In this document: one piece after another, positions 5,366 to 11,173 of the stretch
Numbering within the stretch: position 1 is the first letter of the stretch
Layout of the letters: each line of letters begins with the position of its first letter
Assembly (NCBI GenBank): GCA_964473155.1
Contig: CAYYNT010000082.1
Coordinates: forward strand, 1 to 14,976
DNA length: 14,976 bases
Source: JAJFUG01 sp964473155
GTDB lineage: Bacteria > Gemmatimonadota > Glassbacteria > GWA2-58-10
Direction: 5' to 3'
The notes under the pieces: model-generated
Databases searched by the model: none
The model's input: only the letters and a program-made list of their open reading frames with translations
Told to the model about the DNA's origin: nothing
Made by a program: the position numbers and the translations under genes

Positions 5366-5827
5366 GGCGACCTCGGCAAACCGATTTATGGCAACCGGGT
5401 TGGAGTCCTGACACGACTTACTAAGTTTGATTGCAGGAAATCCGCAGAGGGTTAGCGTCTCCATCGCAATCTGGAGGATAACGCGCGGATCATCCGTCCC
5501 GCCCTGATCGACCGGATCGAGCAGCTTATCGAGGCGGGCAAGGCTCTTCTCAGCCGCCACGGTGATCTGTCTGCGTATGCGCTCGTCGATGTTCACAAGT
5601 GACTGGTCCCTGGCCTGCACGAACTGAATGAACCGGGGCTGAAGTTCGGGATCGTTCTTGACCTTCGAGACCAGCCGGATCGAGCAGCCGAGTTCTTTGG
5701 CAATGTCCTTGTTCCGCTGGCCGAGTGCGACCAGGCGCAGGATTTCGAGGTGCAGGTTCTCGTTGCGTCTCCGGCGGCGGGGATTGATTTCCGGGCGGTG
5801 CTTTGATGGAGAGGTGTTGTAGCCCAC
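5348..5827 (-). CDS. HTH protein resembling phage small terminase subunits
   Basis: This 159-residue protein starts with a basic tail (PRRRRRNENLHLEILRLVA), followed by a helix-turn-helix (about residues 28-56, ALGQRNKDIAKELGCSIRLV, SKVKNDPEL). A long helical region follows (about 60-105, PRFIQFVQARDQSLVNIDER, ITVAAEKSLARLDKLLDP) and then a C-terminal helix pair. An N-terminal HTH with a helical oligomerisation stretch is the layout of small terminase subunits, which bind pac or cos sites; phage satellites carry their own TerS to redirect helper packaging. A plain HTH regulator is equally possible, since no large terminase is visible here. The GTG start at 5827 is preceded by AAAGGAA at 7 bases. 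It reads against the YkgJ-like gene and has its own promoter at 5944-5972. The terminase call is tentative. Confidence 0.6.
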   Translation of the reverse strand: MGYNTSPSKHRPEINPRRRRRNENLHLEILRLVALGQRNKDIAKELGCSIRLVSKVKNDPELQPRFIQFVQARDQSLVNIDERIRRQITVAAEKSLARLDKLLDPVDQGGTDDPRVILQIAMETLTLCGFPAIKLSKSCQDSNPVAINRFAEVAKNCRE

Positions 5828-5943
5828 TGTCCAGTTCCTTTCGAGTTAGCGTGCGCGCCCCCGGCGGGGCAGAAGGCCATTGTATCCGGGCGCTCGGAGG
5901 GCGTGAACAATCGAGCTGGTAATAATTTTTAATACCCTGCTTG

Positions 5944-5972
5944 AATATAAGTGTCGCTGGGGATTGGGTCAA
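5944..5972 (-). promoter_or_regulatory. Leftward promoter of the HTH/terminase-like gene
   Basis: On the minus strand TTGACC (5967-5972) and TATATT (5944-5949) are separated by 17 bases. Transcription would begin near 5937, giving a leader of about 110 nt before the GTG at 5827. Confidence 0.68.
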
Positions 5973-6023
5973 GATTGCGCAGGGAAGGGAACGGAAGTGC
6001 ACGTTTCGGCACTATGGCGAGCG

Positions 6024-6055
6024 ATCCCCCCGGTCTTGTCCGTTGATCGGGGGAT
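6024..6055. repeat. Short inverted repeat ATCCCCC / GGGGGAT
   Basis: Seven-base arms at 6024-6030 and 6049-6055 are separated by an 18-base loop in the gap between the terminase-like gene and the tiny ORF at 6135. No T-run follows, so a terminator is unlikely. Confidence 0.35.
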
Positions 6056-6134
6056 GTGCAAATGAGCTATTCTGTCTACGGGATCGAGTGAGACAAGGAC
6101 TTCGCTGAACAGGAGAGGAACGATTTATTCGAAG

Positions 6135-6278
6135 GTGGTCTACCAGTATGGTGTTAGGTCAAGGCCACGGCGTTACGAAAAGTATAATCAGATTGATACG
6201 CAGCAACAGGTCTTGGAGAGGGGAAAACTGCTATCAGAGCGGTTGAGAAAACAGGGCTATACTGTTTGGCAGAATTAG
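6135..6278 (+). CDS. Tiny basic protein, possible non-ATG start
   Basis: A 47-codon frame runs from a GTG at 6135 to TAG at 6276-6278. It encodes a highly charged peptide with no membrane span: VVYQYGVRSRPRRYEKYNQI then DTQQQVLERGKLLSERLRKQ and GYTVWQN. The composition looks protein-like (aromatic start, amphipathic QQQVLERGKLLSERLRKQ helix) rather than random. The best ribosome binding site (AGGAG, 6111-6115) lies too far from the GTG but 7 bases from an in-frame ATT at 6123, so either a rare ATT start (51 residues) or a mutated ATG is possible. I recognise no family. Confidence 0.42.
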   Translation: MVYQYGVRSRPRRYEKYNQIDTQQQVLERGKLLSERLRKQGYTVWQN

Positions 6279-6352
6279 GGGGAATGCTGGTGAAGTGAGG
6301 TGCGTAAATATATTGGGAAATAATTATTTACAATAGATATTTGAGGTGAACA

Positions 6353-6871
6353 ATGGGTCTGTTTTTCAGAGGCAAACGAAAAGACATTGATCATGAAGAA
6401 ATAGCTATCTCTATATTTAAATATTTTGAGGAGATTTATGCATCTGAGAAAGATAACGCACTTGCAACACTTGATCAATTTGCTAATTATTTTAATGTTG
6501 CTTCGTATTCTTATGTGTCAAAATATACCAATGAAGTGGGTTCTTTGCTGCTGTTTTTAACAATCACCGAAATGGGCCATCTGAAGCCAGTCGTGCGAGA
6601 TAAAATATGGCCTCCTTTTTTGTATTTAATCAGCAGCAAAGGGTATAAGCAGCTGTATGATTTAGACAGATTCATGGAGTATGAAGAGGAGTTGGCTAAA
6701 GCAATAAATGAACAGCGTAGTCCGTATGAAAAAATATCATTTGCTGCTTTAAGAAATTGTTTTGGGCGTGATTCTGATTGGTGTTTGCCTGGAATGATAA
6801 TTTTGTTTTCTCGTTGTCATGCATACACCTTAAATCTCAGAGAATTATTAAAAGATATTGGTCTTCTTTGA
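6353..6871 (+). CDS. Unknown AT-rich cargo protein, 172 residues
   Basis: The ATG at 6353 is preceded by GAGGTGAA, a good ribosome binding site. The product is mainly helical, acidic at the start (KRKDIDHEEIAISIFKYFEE) and later hydrophobic (SLLLFLTITEMGHLKP; PPFLYLISSKGYKQLYDL; CLPGMIILFSRCHAYTLNLR). There is no signal peptide and no obvious catalytic motif. Base and codon use (A/T-rich) differ from the integrase and from the chromosomal genes, as expected of recently acquired cargo. Its TGA overlaps the likely ATG of the next gene (TGATG at 6869-6873), so the two are probably translated together. They are the last genes before att, a common site for accessory and defence genes. I do not recognise the family. 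Confidence 0.75.
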   Translation: MGLFFRGKRKDIDHEEIAISIFKYFEEIYASEKDNALATLDQFANYFNVASYSYVSKYTNEVGSLLLFLTITEMGHLKPVVRDKIWPPFLYLISSKGYKQLYDLDRFMEYEEELAKAINEQRSPYEKISFAALRNCFGRDSDWCLPGMIILFSRCHAYTLNLRELLKDIGLL

Positions 6872-7437
6872 TGGTGATTTATGATATAATTAAGTGCAAC
6901 GTAAAACACTTTAAACGATTCGGTTATAGGCTATCTAACGCCTTCAGCGGAACGCAGATGCTTAGAAGCTTTTTGTCCTTATTCACGCGCAGGAAGAGAA
7001 TTTTGCCAAGAAATGAGGAGAGGAAAGCGTTTGTTGAGGTTGCTCCTCCGATAGATCAATCGACACCCGGATGGATGACTGGCCGTGGGCAGCAAATCCA
7101 AGAGTCGATGGAACTGATTTCAGAGGAGCGACTAATCAACTTCTTTAGATTCGTCCGGGGTGCGCGTGGTGGCGATTTTTTCGAAAGTGGGCCAGAACGG
7201 AGCATAGAATCGATAAATGACTGGCTCGATAGGGGCGGGAATCTGGAAGAACTCCTCCTGGTCGGGAATGAGTACGGATACATTCTGCGGATAAAGCGCC
7301 TGAACGACTGGACGTTTGTAATCGACTCCGGGTTTTTGGCAGGACCGTTGTGTGGCAGTGGCGGGATGTGGCTGGTCGAGTTCGACGAGTTCGAACAGGT
7401 CGTTTCGGCTGAAGATAAAGGGCGCTGGGTCAGTTGA
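6871..7437 (+). CDS. Unknown cargo protein, 188 residues, coupled to the preceding gene
   Basis: The frame from ATG 6871 overlaps the stop of the previous gene (TGATG), which supports coupled translation. Alternative starts are an upstream ATG at 6778, inside the previous gene, and a later ATG at 6958. The N-terminal 60 residues are basic (IKCNVKHFKRFGYRLSN, FLSLFTRRKRILPRNEERK). The C-terminal part has higher GC and reads like a compact domain: SMELISEERLINFFRFVRG, SIESINDWLDRGGNLEELLL, NEYGYILRIKRLNDWTFVID, GGMWLVEFDEFEQVVS. No catalytic motif is obvious. The compositional break near 7010 suggests joined parts of different origin, or that only the second part is conserved. I recognise no family; an immunity- or sensor-like domain is only a guess. 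Confidence 0.62.
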   Translation: MVIYDIIKCNVKHFKRFGYRLSNAFSGTQMLRSFLSLFTRRKRILPRNEERKAFVEVAPPIDQSTPGWMTGRGQQIQESMELISEERLINFFRFVRGARGGDFFESGPERSIESINDWLDRGGNLEELLLVGNEYGYILRIKRLNDWTFVIDSGFLAGPLCGSGGMWLVEFDEFEQVVSAEDKGRWVS

Positions 7438-7594
7438 TTCGAAAGGGTCGGGCTGCTTGAAGCCCCGCGACATTTCATGAGAATCAGTATGGCGTGCTTT
7501 CCGTGCCATCGAATTCTTGCCACGCTCGGTGAGGGTAGGTTATTTTTTACCCTTGTGGCACGCGCCCCCCGTGTGCCCTCCGGCGGGTGTCGAT

Positions 7595-7638
7595 GTTGGA
7601 AAAGTGTTGGCAGGTTGTTGGCATTTTGTTGGCATTTT
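7595..7638. repeat. Four tandem 11-bp repeats GTTGGnnnnnT near att
   Basis: Consecutive units are GTTGGAAAAGT (7595), GTTGGCAGGTT (7606), GTTGGCATTTT (7617) and GTTGGCATTTT (7628); the last two are identical. The 11-base period places each GTTGG on the same DNA face. They end about 125 bases from the tRNA fragment, the region where integrase arm-type or excisionase sites are expected. Confidence 0.75.
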
Positions 7639-7640
7639 CT

Positions 7641-7675
7641 ATGGTCAGATATGGCCAGATATGGTTAGATATGGT
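7641..7675. repeat. Tandem 10-bp repeats ATGGYYAGAT
   Basis: The units ATGGTCAGAT (7641), ATGGCCAGAT (7651) and ATGGTTAGAT (7661) are followed by a partial fourth (ATGGT, 7671-7675). They begin 2 bases after the 11-bp repeat set and also have near-helical period. Two adjacent repeat families suggest sites for two proteins, for example integrase and excisionase. Confidence 0.75.
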
Positions 7676-7762
7676 TTTTGAACGACTGGCGCAAAGCGGC
7701 GTCAGATGCGCCTTTCGCTTGATTTTATAAGAAGTTTTGCGAGAGGGGATTACGGCGGGGTA

Positions 7763-7812
7763 TTTGCTTGACATGCAAGAGGTCACTGGTTCGATTCCAG
7801 TATCGCCCACCA
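7763..7812 (+). tRNA. 3' half of tRNA-Val(GAC): element attachment site
   Basis: From 5' to 3' the sequence holds an anticodon arm (TTTGC 7763-7767, loop TTGACAT with anticodon GAC at 7770-7772, GCAAG 7775-7779), variable loop AGGTC, and T arm (ACTGG, loop TTCGATT, CCAGT, 7785-7801). The acceptor 3' strand ATCGCCC (7802-7808), discriminator A and encoded CCA (7810-7812) complete it. No matching 5' acceptor GGGCGAT or D arm lies upstream, so this is a fragment left by integration, not a working tRNA. The intact copy should lie beyond the left edge, next to the integrase. Confidence 0.88.
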
Positions 7813-7824
7813 TATTATTATCAA

Positions 7825-7861
7825 GGATTTGGGAAATTTTCCCGGGTCCTTTTTCTTTTTG
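7825..7861 (+). terminator. Rho-independent terminator of the original tRNA-Val gene
   Basis: GGATTTGGGA (7825-7834) pairs with TCCCGGGTCC (7840-7849), three of the ten pairs being U-G, around a 5-base loop. A T-rich tail (five T, C, five T) follows. It lies 12 bases after the CCA end, where a tRNA terminator belongs, and confirms that the original chromosomal downstream sequence is on this side. Confidence 0.7.
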
Positions 7862-8248
7862 TTGAATCGTCCTGCCCAACACTATTCCCCACAAGCACGA
7901 TGTATTTCCAAGGTAAAGAAGGTATCCCTATTGGGTGGTTAAAAAGGATTCCTGACGCTTCCATATGAGGTGCGGAAAAATTAACCTGAATTTTCCTGTC
8001 CGATCCGTCTAACCTGTCCAGAATGCCTGCACAGAGAGGATTCTGCGCTTGGACAGCAAATGATTGTCCTGTCCCTGCTGTCCAGATTTTCCAGAAAGGC
8101 TTGGGAATTGGGGGAGAAACAATTTCGGATCGCCGCAACTTGAAAACCGCCATATACGGCCAATCCTCGCAAGTCCCAATATAAGCGATATCGCTCTTAT
8201 TTATCCTGGCTGATTTGTTTCAATCAACGTTATCGTTCCCGAAAATAA
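7862..8248. other. Intergenic chromosome next to the insertion site
   Basis: I see no convincing gene. CCTGTCC recurs (7995, 8013 and 8071) in a segment rich in GTCC. A perfect 12-bp palindrome AGCGATATCGCT lies at 8184-8195, about 55 bases beyond the stop of the leftward lyase-like gene. Neither has an assigned role; the palindrome lacks a T-run. Confidence 0.4.
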
Positions 8249-10087
8249 TCAATCCACAATCTCGATTCTAACCCTCCGCCAACTGCCATCCCCTTCCAGA
8301 GGAATTGAAAGCAGCCCAACCGCCTGGGCGATTCTTTTCGGCACGCGCACGGGACCATAGGGTGTGTAGGTGTAGAAAGGCCATGTGAAACTTGATGCCT
8401 CCGGAATCGCCATCCGCCATGCGCCATAGGAGAGGCTGCCGCGCAGCATGGCTCCGTTCAGCTTTATTTCTTTTTCATCGAGTCGCAGCGGCTCTCCTTC
8501 CCCGGCAATGAGGTTTTCACCCGGCTTCAAACGTAAAGGCAGGTTCAGGAACGCGCTGTCACTTGTATTGTAAGTATTCTCTGCGCTTACATTGATCAGT
8601 GCAACCGATTCGCTTAAGGCCTCGATGGACATGCGCAGGCTAAATCCCTCCACCGCAACGCACATCGTATCGCCATTTTCACCTCCGGCGATCAATGCAT
8701 CGAGAGGCATGTAGTCCCAGACTCCATCTTTCCTTTTCACCGCGAACGTGGCCAGCTCTGGCTGTCCCTTGGAGTTGCCCCCGGCGATAATGTGCCTGCT
8801 TTTTTCGTGCCAGAGGCTTATAGGGCAGATGCGGTCGAGGAAAAACTGGTTGTACGGGCTCGGTATGCTCACCAGAGCGCTGTAGGACCAGACCCAGGGG
8901 CCGCTCTTGCGGACTGCCGCTGGACGGTCGAGGCTGTGCCGCCACGAGCCCGCATCCTGTGGTATCGGAGCTTCAGGCCCATCCGAGTGGTAGTGTGCGT
9001 CCTGGGCGATCCGGCCAAGAGCGGCAAGCCCGAGCGCTTCCAGCGGGCTGCGGCTGTCGCCGAGAGCTGCAAGCAGCTTGAAACGAGAGAATCGCCTGCC
9101 GTCCGGGAAATGACAGAACGAGAAAAGCCCCCAGTCGGCGTTGACTCGGAAATCTCCCCGGTTGCGCTCGTCCACCGTCTGGATATCCACCCCGTCTGGC
9201 GTACACCAGTGAATGTGAAAATCCAAGTTCCGTCGCATCGCGTCCAGCGCCCCAGTATCTTGGCTATAGTGCCAGTACAACGCGGCCACAGAAGCATTGA
9301 GATAGTCGTAGTTTATGGTCGGCCCATCGTGCTCGGCCCAGTATCCGCCGGGGGCAATCTCACGCACGAATCGGGACAGCCCCCGGTTGGCCAGGTTCAC
9401 CCAGTCCTGTCTGCCGGTTAGCAAACCGATCCGCAGGATAGTGGTGGCCCAGAGTCCGAAATGGTTGGGCGAGGTGCCAAGGAATGGGGCAGTATAGCGC
9501 GGGCGATCGATGCGCGCGGTGAGGTCTTCGACCAGCCGCCCCCCGCTTCGAATCATTGCCTCTCTCCAGGTTTTCTCTCTGTCCGGCCCCAGTTCATCTT
9601 TCAGAAGCCCGTAAGCCTCCGCCCAGCAATATAGTCCCCGGTGGGAGTCGAGGTTGGAAACCGGCTCTCCTTCCACCTTCGGTTCGAACGAACCATCGGC
9701 GGCGACTATCCTGGCCATGTAATCTCCGGCAGACAGCGCCATTTTCAGCACATCCGGATCGCCTTTCAGGGAGTTGGAAGGATGCCCGGAACTGTACAGA
9801 AGCGCGGGAACGTAAATGTACTGCATCCCGTACATGCTGAAACTTCGGATATCTTCACCGGCGCTCGCGGGCATCCCGGAACGGAACCGTCCATCCGGGG
9901 CCTGCAGACGAGCGGCTTCGGGGATCGATGCTGACAGTACTTCATAGTAAAGCTCCGGCAGGCTCGTCGATTTCCACGGCCAAGGATTGTCGAGAGTTGC
10001 GCTCCAGAGGGTGGCGAAAGTCGATAATAGCATGATTGCAAGCAAGGTGACGAATCTCATCCGATTTTCCCTTTCGAAAATGTTCAT
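8249..10087 (-). CDS. Secreted (alpha/alpha)6-toroid-like protein, probable polysaccharide lyase or glycan-degrading enzyme
   Basis: This protein of 612 residues (603 from the alternative start at 10060) has a signal peptide (FVTLLAIMLLSTFATLWSA, about residues 12-30), so it acts outside the cytoplasm. The N-terminal two thirds read like a helical toroid as in heparinase/alginate-lyase families, with conserved-looking clusters TSPNHFGLWATTILRIGLL (205-223) and GGYWAEHDGPTINYDYLNAS (247-266), which offer N, H and Y residues of the sort such lyases use. The C-terminal third (about 430-612) is beta-rich, as in lyase C-terminal sandwiches. I cannot assign a PL family or substrate. Starts: the ATG at 10087 follows GGGAG by 8 bases, but the ATG at 10060 follows AAGGG by a similar distance and gives a cleaner signal peptide. 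It is last in the leftward set, after the RraA-like gene. Confidence 0.72.
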   Translation of the reverse strand: MNIFERENRMRFVTLLAIMLLSTFATLWSATLDNPWPWKSTSLPELYYEVLSASIPEAARLQAPDGRFRSGMPASAGEDIRSFSMYGMQYIYVPALLYSSGHPSNSLKGDPDVLKMALSAGDYMARIVAADGSFEPKVEGEPVSNLDSHRGLYCWAEAYGLLKDELGPDREKTWREAMIRSGGRLVEDLTARIDRPRYTAPFLGTSPNHFGLWATTILRIGLLTGRQDWVNLANRGLSRFVREIAPGGYWAEHDGPTINYDYLNASVAALYWHYSQDTGALDAMRRNLDFHIHWCTPDGVDIQTVDERNRGDFRVNADWGLFSFCHFPDGRRFSRFKLLAALGDSRSPLEALGLAALGRIAQDAHYHSDGPEAPIPQDAGSWRHSLDRPAAVRKSGPWVWSYSALVSIPSPYNQFFLDRICPISLWHEKSRHIIAGGNSKGQPELATFAVKRKDGVWDYMPLDALIAGGENGDTMCVAVEGFSLRMSIEALSESVALINVSAENTYNTSDSAFLNLPLRLKPGENLIAGEGEPLRLDEKEIKLNGAMLRGSLSYGAWRMAIPEASSFTWPFYTYTPYGPVRVPKRIAQAVGLLSIPLEGDGSWRRVRIEIVD

Positions 10088-10235
10088 ATTTTACACTCCC
10101 GCCGCCGTCTTCTCTCCCCTATCCGCTCGTACAGGATGAATTAAAGTAATTTCAGGTGTTTCTAACCGCAAAAACAGATGCAGTGATCCCGGAGCAATCC
10201 CCGGGGAATACTTTTCGATTCAAAATCCCGGCCTT

Positions 10236-11069
10236 CTATTTCACTGTCTGATCAAAAGGCAATCCCAGTCTCTCATAAAGCTTCCTGCGACCCTCCTTGT
10301 CCCCGTCCAGGATACCTCGCGCGTGGAGGGCGACCTCTCTGGCAACCCTGCGCGGTACGACCATCACACCGTCCCCATCGGCCACCACTACATCGCCGGG
10401 ACAGACCAGCACTCCGCCTATTGATACCGGGCGGTTAACAGATTCCAGTTCATTACGTCCTGGTCGTATCCCTCTTCCCACATGGCGGAAATACAATGGG
10501 ACTCCTTCTTTTGCCACCTCATCGACATCCCGTGCCGAAGCATCGGTTACAACCCCGACCACTCCTTTTTCGCGCCATTTCATAATATTGTTCGATCCGA
10601 TTGTGCCAATATCCCGGTCCTCCACATCATCGATCACCAACGCTGTCCCGGGTTGGATTATATCCACGAAACACTCGGAGGACCGCTCGCCATAGAATGC
10701 CCCTTCCCACTGTGCGAAATCCTGGCCCGGCGCCGGACGGTCCGGGGACTGGGTCGGCACATACCTGACTGTCAGAGCAATCCCGCAAAATACATGTTTC
10801 ATTCCGATCAAATCTTTCCATGACGGTACGATCGAGCGTTCGACCAGCCCGGTGTTCGGCAGGCCGGCCATGTCCATCCCGTCGCAGACATCAACCACCC
10901 TGAGACTCTCATAGAGTTTCAACAGTTCCTCGCTCTCCTGCCGTGAATAAACCGTGGTGGGGATGAATCCGGCTCCTTTGATCAGTTCATCACGCCCGGC
11001 AGTCTGAGCTGCGAGTGTTCCTGCAAGAATCAGGATAAGGGATAAGAGCGTATTTTTGCAGCAGTACAT
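10236..11069 (-). CDS. RraA-like (HMG/CHA aldolase superfamily) protein with signal peptide
   Basis: The RraA family includes 4-hydroxy-4-methyl-2-oxoglutarate/4-carboxy-4-hydroxy-2-oxoadipate aldolases and RNase E regulators. Signs here are LRVVDVCDGMDMAGL (56-70), PGTALVIDDVEDRDIGTIGS (140-159), EKGVVGVVTDASARDVDEVA (167-186) with the metal-site R180-D181 pair kept, and the ending VCPGDVVVADGDGVMVVPRR (222-241). The ATG at 11069 is chosen because AGGAGG lies 6 bases upstream and it opens a signal peptide (NTLLSLILILAGTLAAQ). A longer frame from 11153 has no such support. Export is unusual, since characterised family members are cytoplasmic. The aldolase arginine and aspartate suggest retained metal and keto-acid binding. 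Between two secreted lyase-like genes it may process a sugar-acid product outside the cytoplasm; this is inferred. Confidence 0.82.
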   Translation of the reverse strand: MYCCKNTLLSLILILAGTLAAQTAGRDELIKGAGFIPTTVYSRQESEELLKLYESLRVVDVCDGMDMAGLPNTGLVERSIVPSWKDLIGMKHVFCGIALTVRYVPTQSPDRPAPGQDFAQWEGAFYGERSSECFVDIIQPGTALVIDDVEDRDIGTIGSNNIMKWREKGVVGVVTDASARDVDEVAKEGVPLYFRHVGRGIRPGRNELESVNRPVSIGGVLVCPGDVVVADGDGVMVVPRRVAREVALHARGILDGDKEGRRKLYERLGLPFDQTVK

Positions 11070-11173
11070 TGGGAGCCTCCTGTATTGATACTTCAGATAT
11101 GGATCTGATTGCCAGACAGCGAATGGAGAATCAACCGGCATTAACCGTATCACAAAAGATCGATGACTGACAT

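Larger units (their letters stand above)
1..7812. mobile_element. Integrated phage-satellite/genomic-island-like element, right-hand part, inserted in tRNA-Val
   Basis: The right end is the 3' half of a tRNA-Val(GAC) gene ending in CCA at 7812. The left end lies off the window, beyond a leftward tyrosine integrase. In between are integrase, three excisionase/AlpA-type HTH proteins, a RepA-like ATPase, a divergent cI/Stl-like repressor, a small-terminase-like HTH protein and small cargo genes. No capsid, tail, portal, large terminase or lysis gene is visible, so this is not a full prophage. Because the tRNA fragment and its terminator lie on the right, the intact tRNA should lie left of the integrase, which is the usual arrangement for tRNA-targeting islands. 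A typical integrase needs roughly another 0.5 kb, so I infer a total of about 8-9 kb. The class (PICI-like satellite versus small genomic island) is an inference. Confidence 0.8.

Noticed and set aside
7595..7680. CRISPR array
   Set aside because: The repeats are only 10-11 bp and directly adjacent without spacers.
7547..7894. Leftward 115-codon frame containing GDTGIEPVTSCMSSK
   Set aside because: This is the antisense translation of the tRNA-Val fragment; the same peptide is a familiar artefact of tRNA regions. It has no domain or good start signal.
8792..9421. Rightward 209-codon frame inside the toroid-like gene
   Set aside because: Antisense shadow caused by GC-rich codon use; no start signal or recognisable domain.
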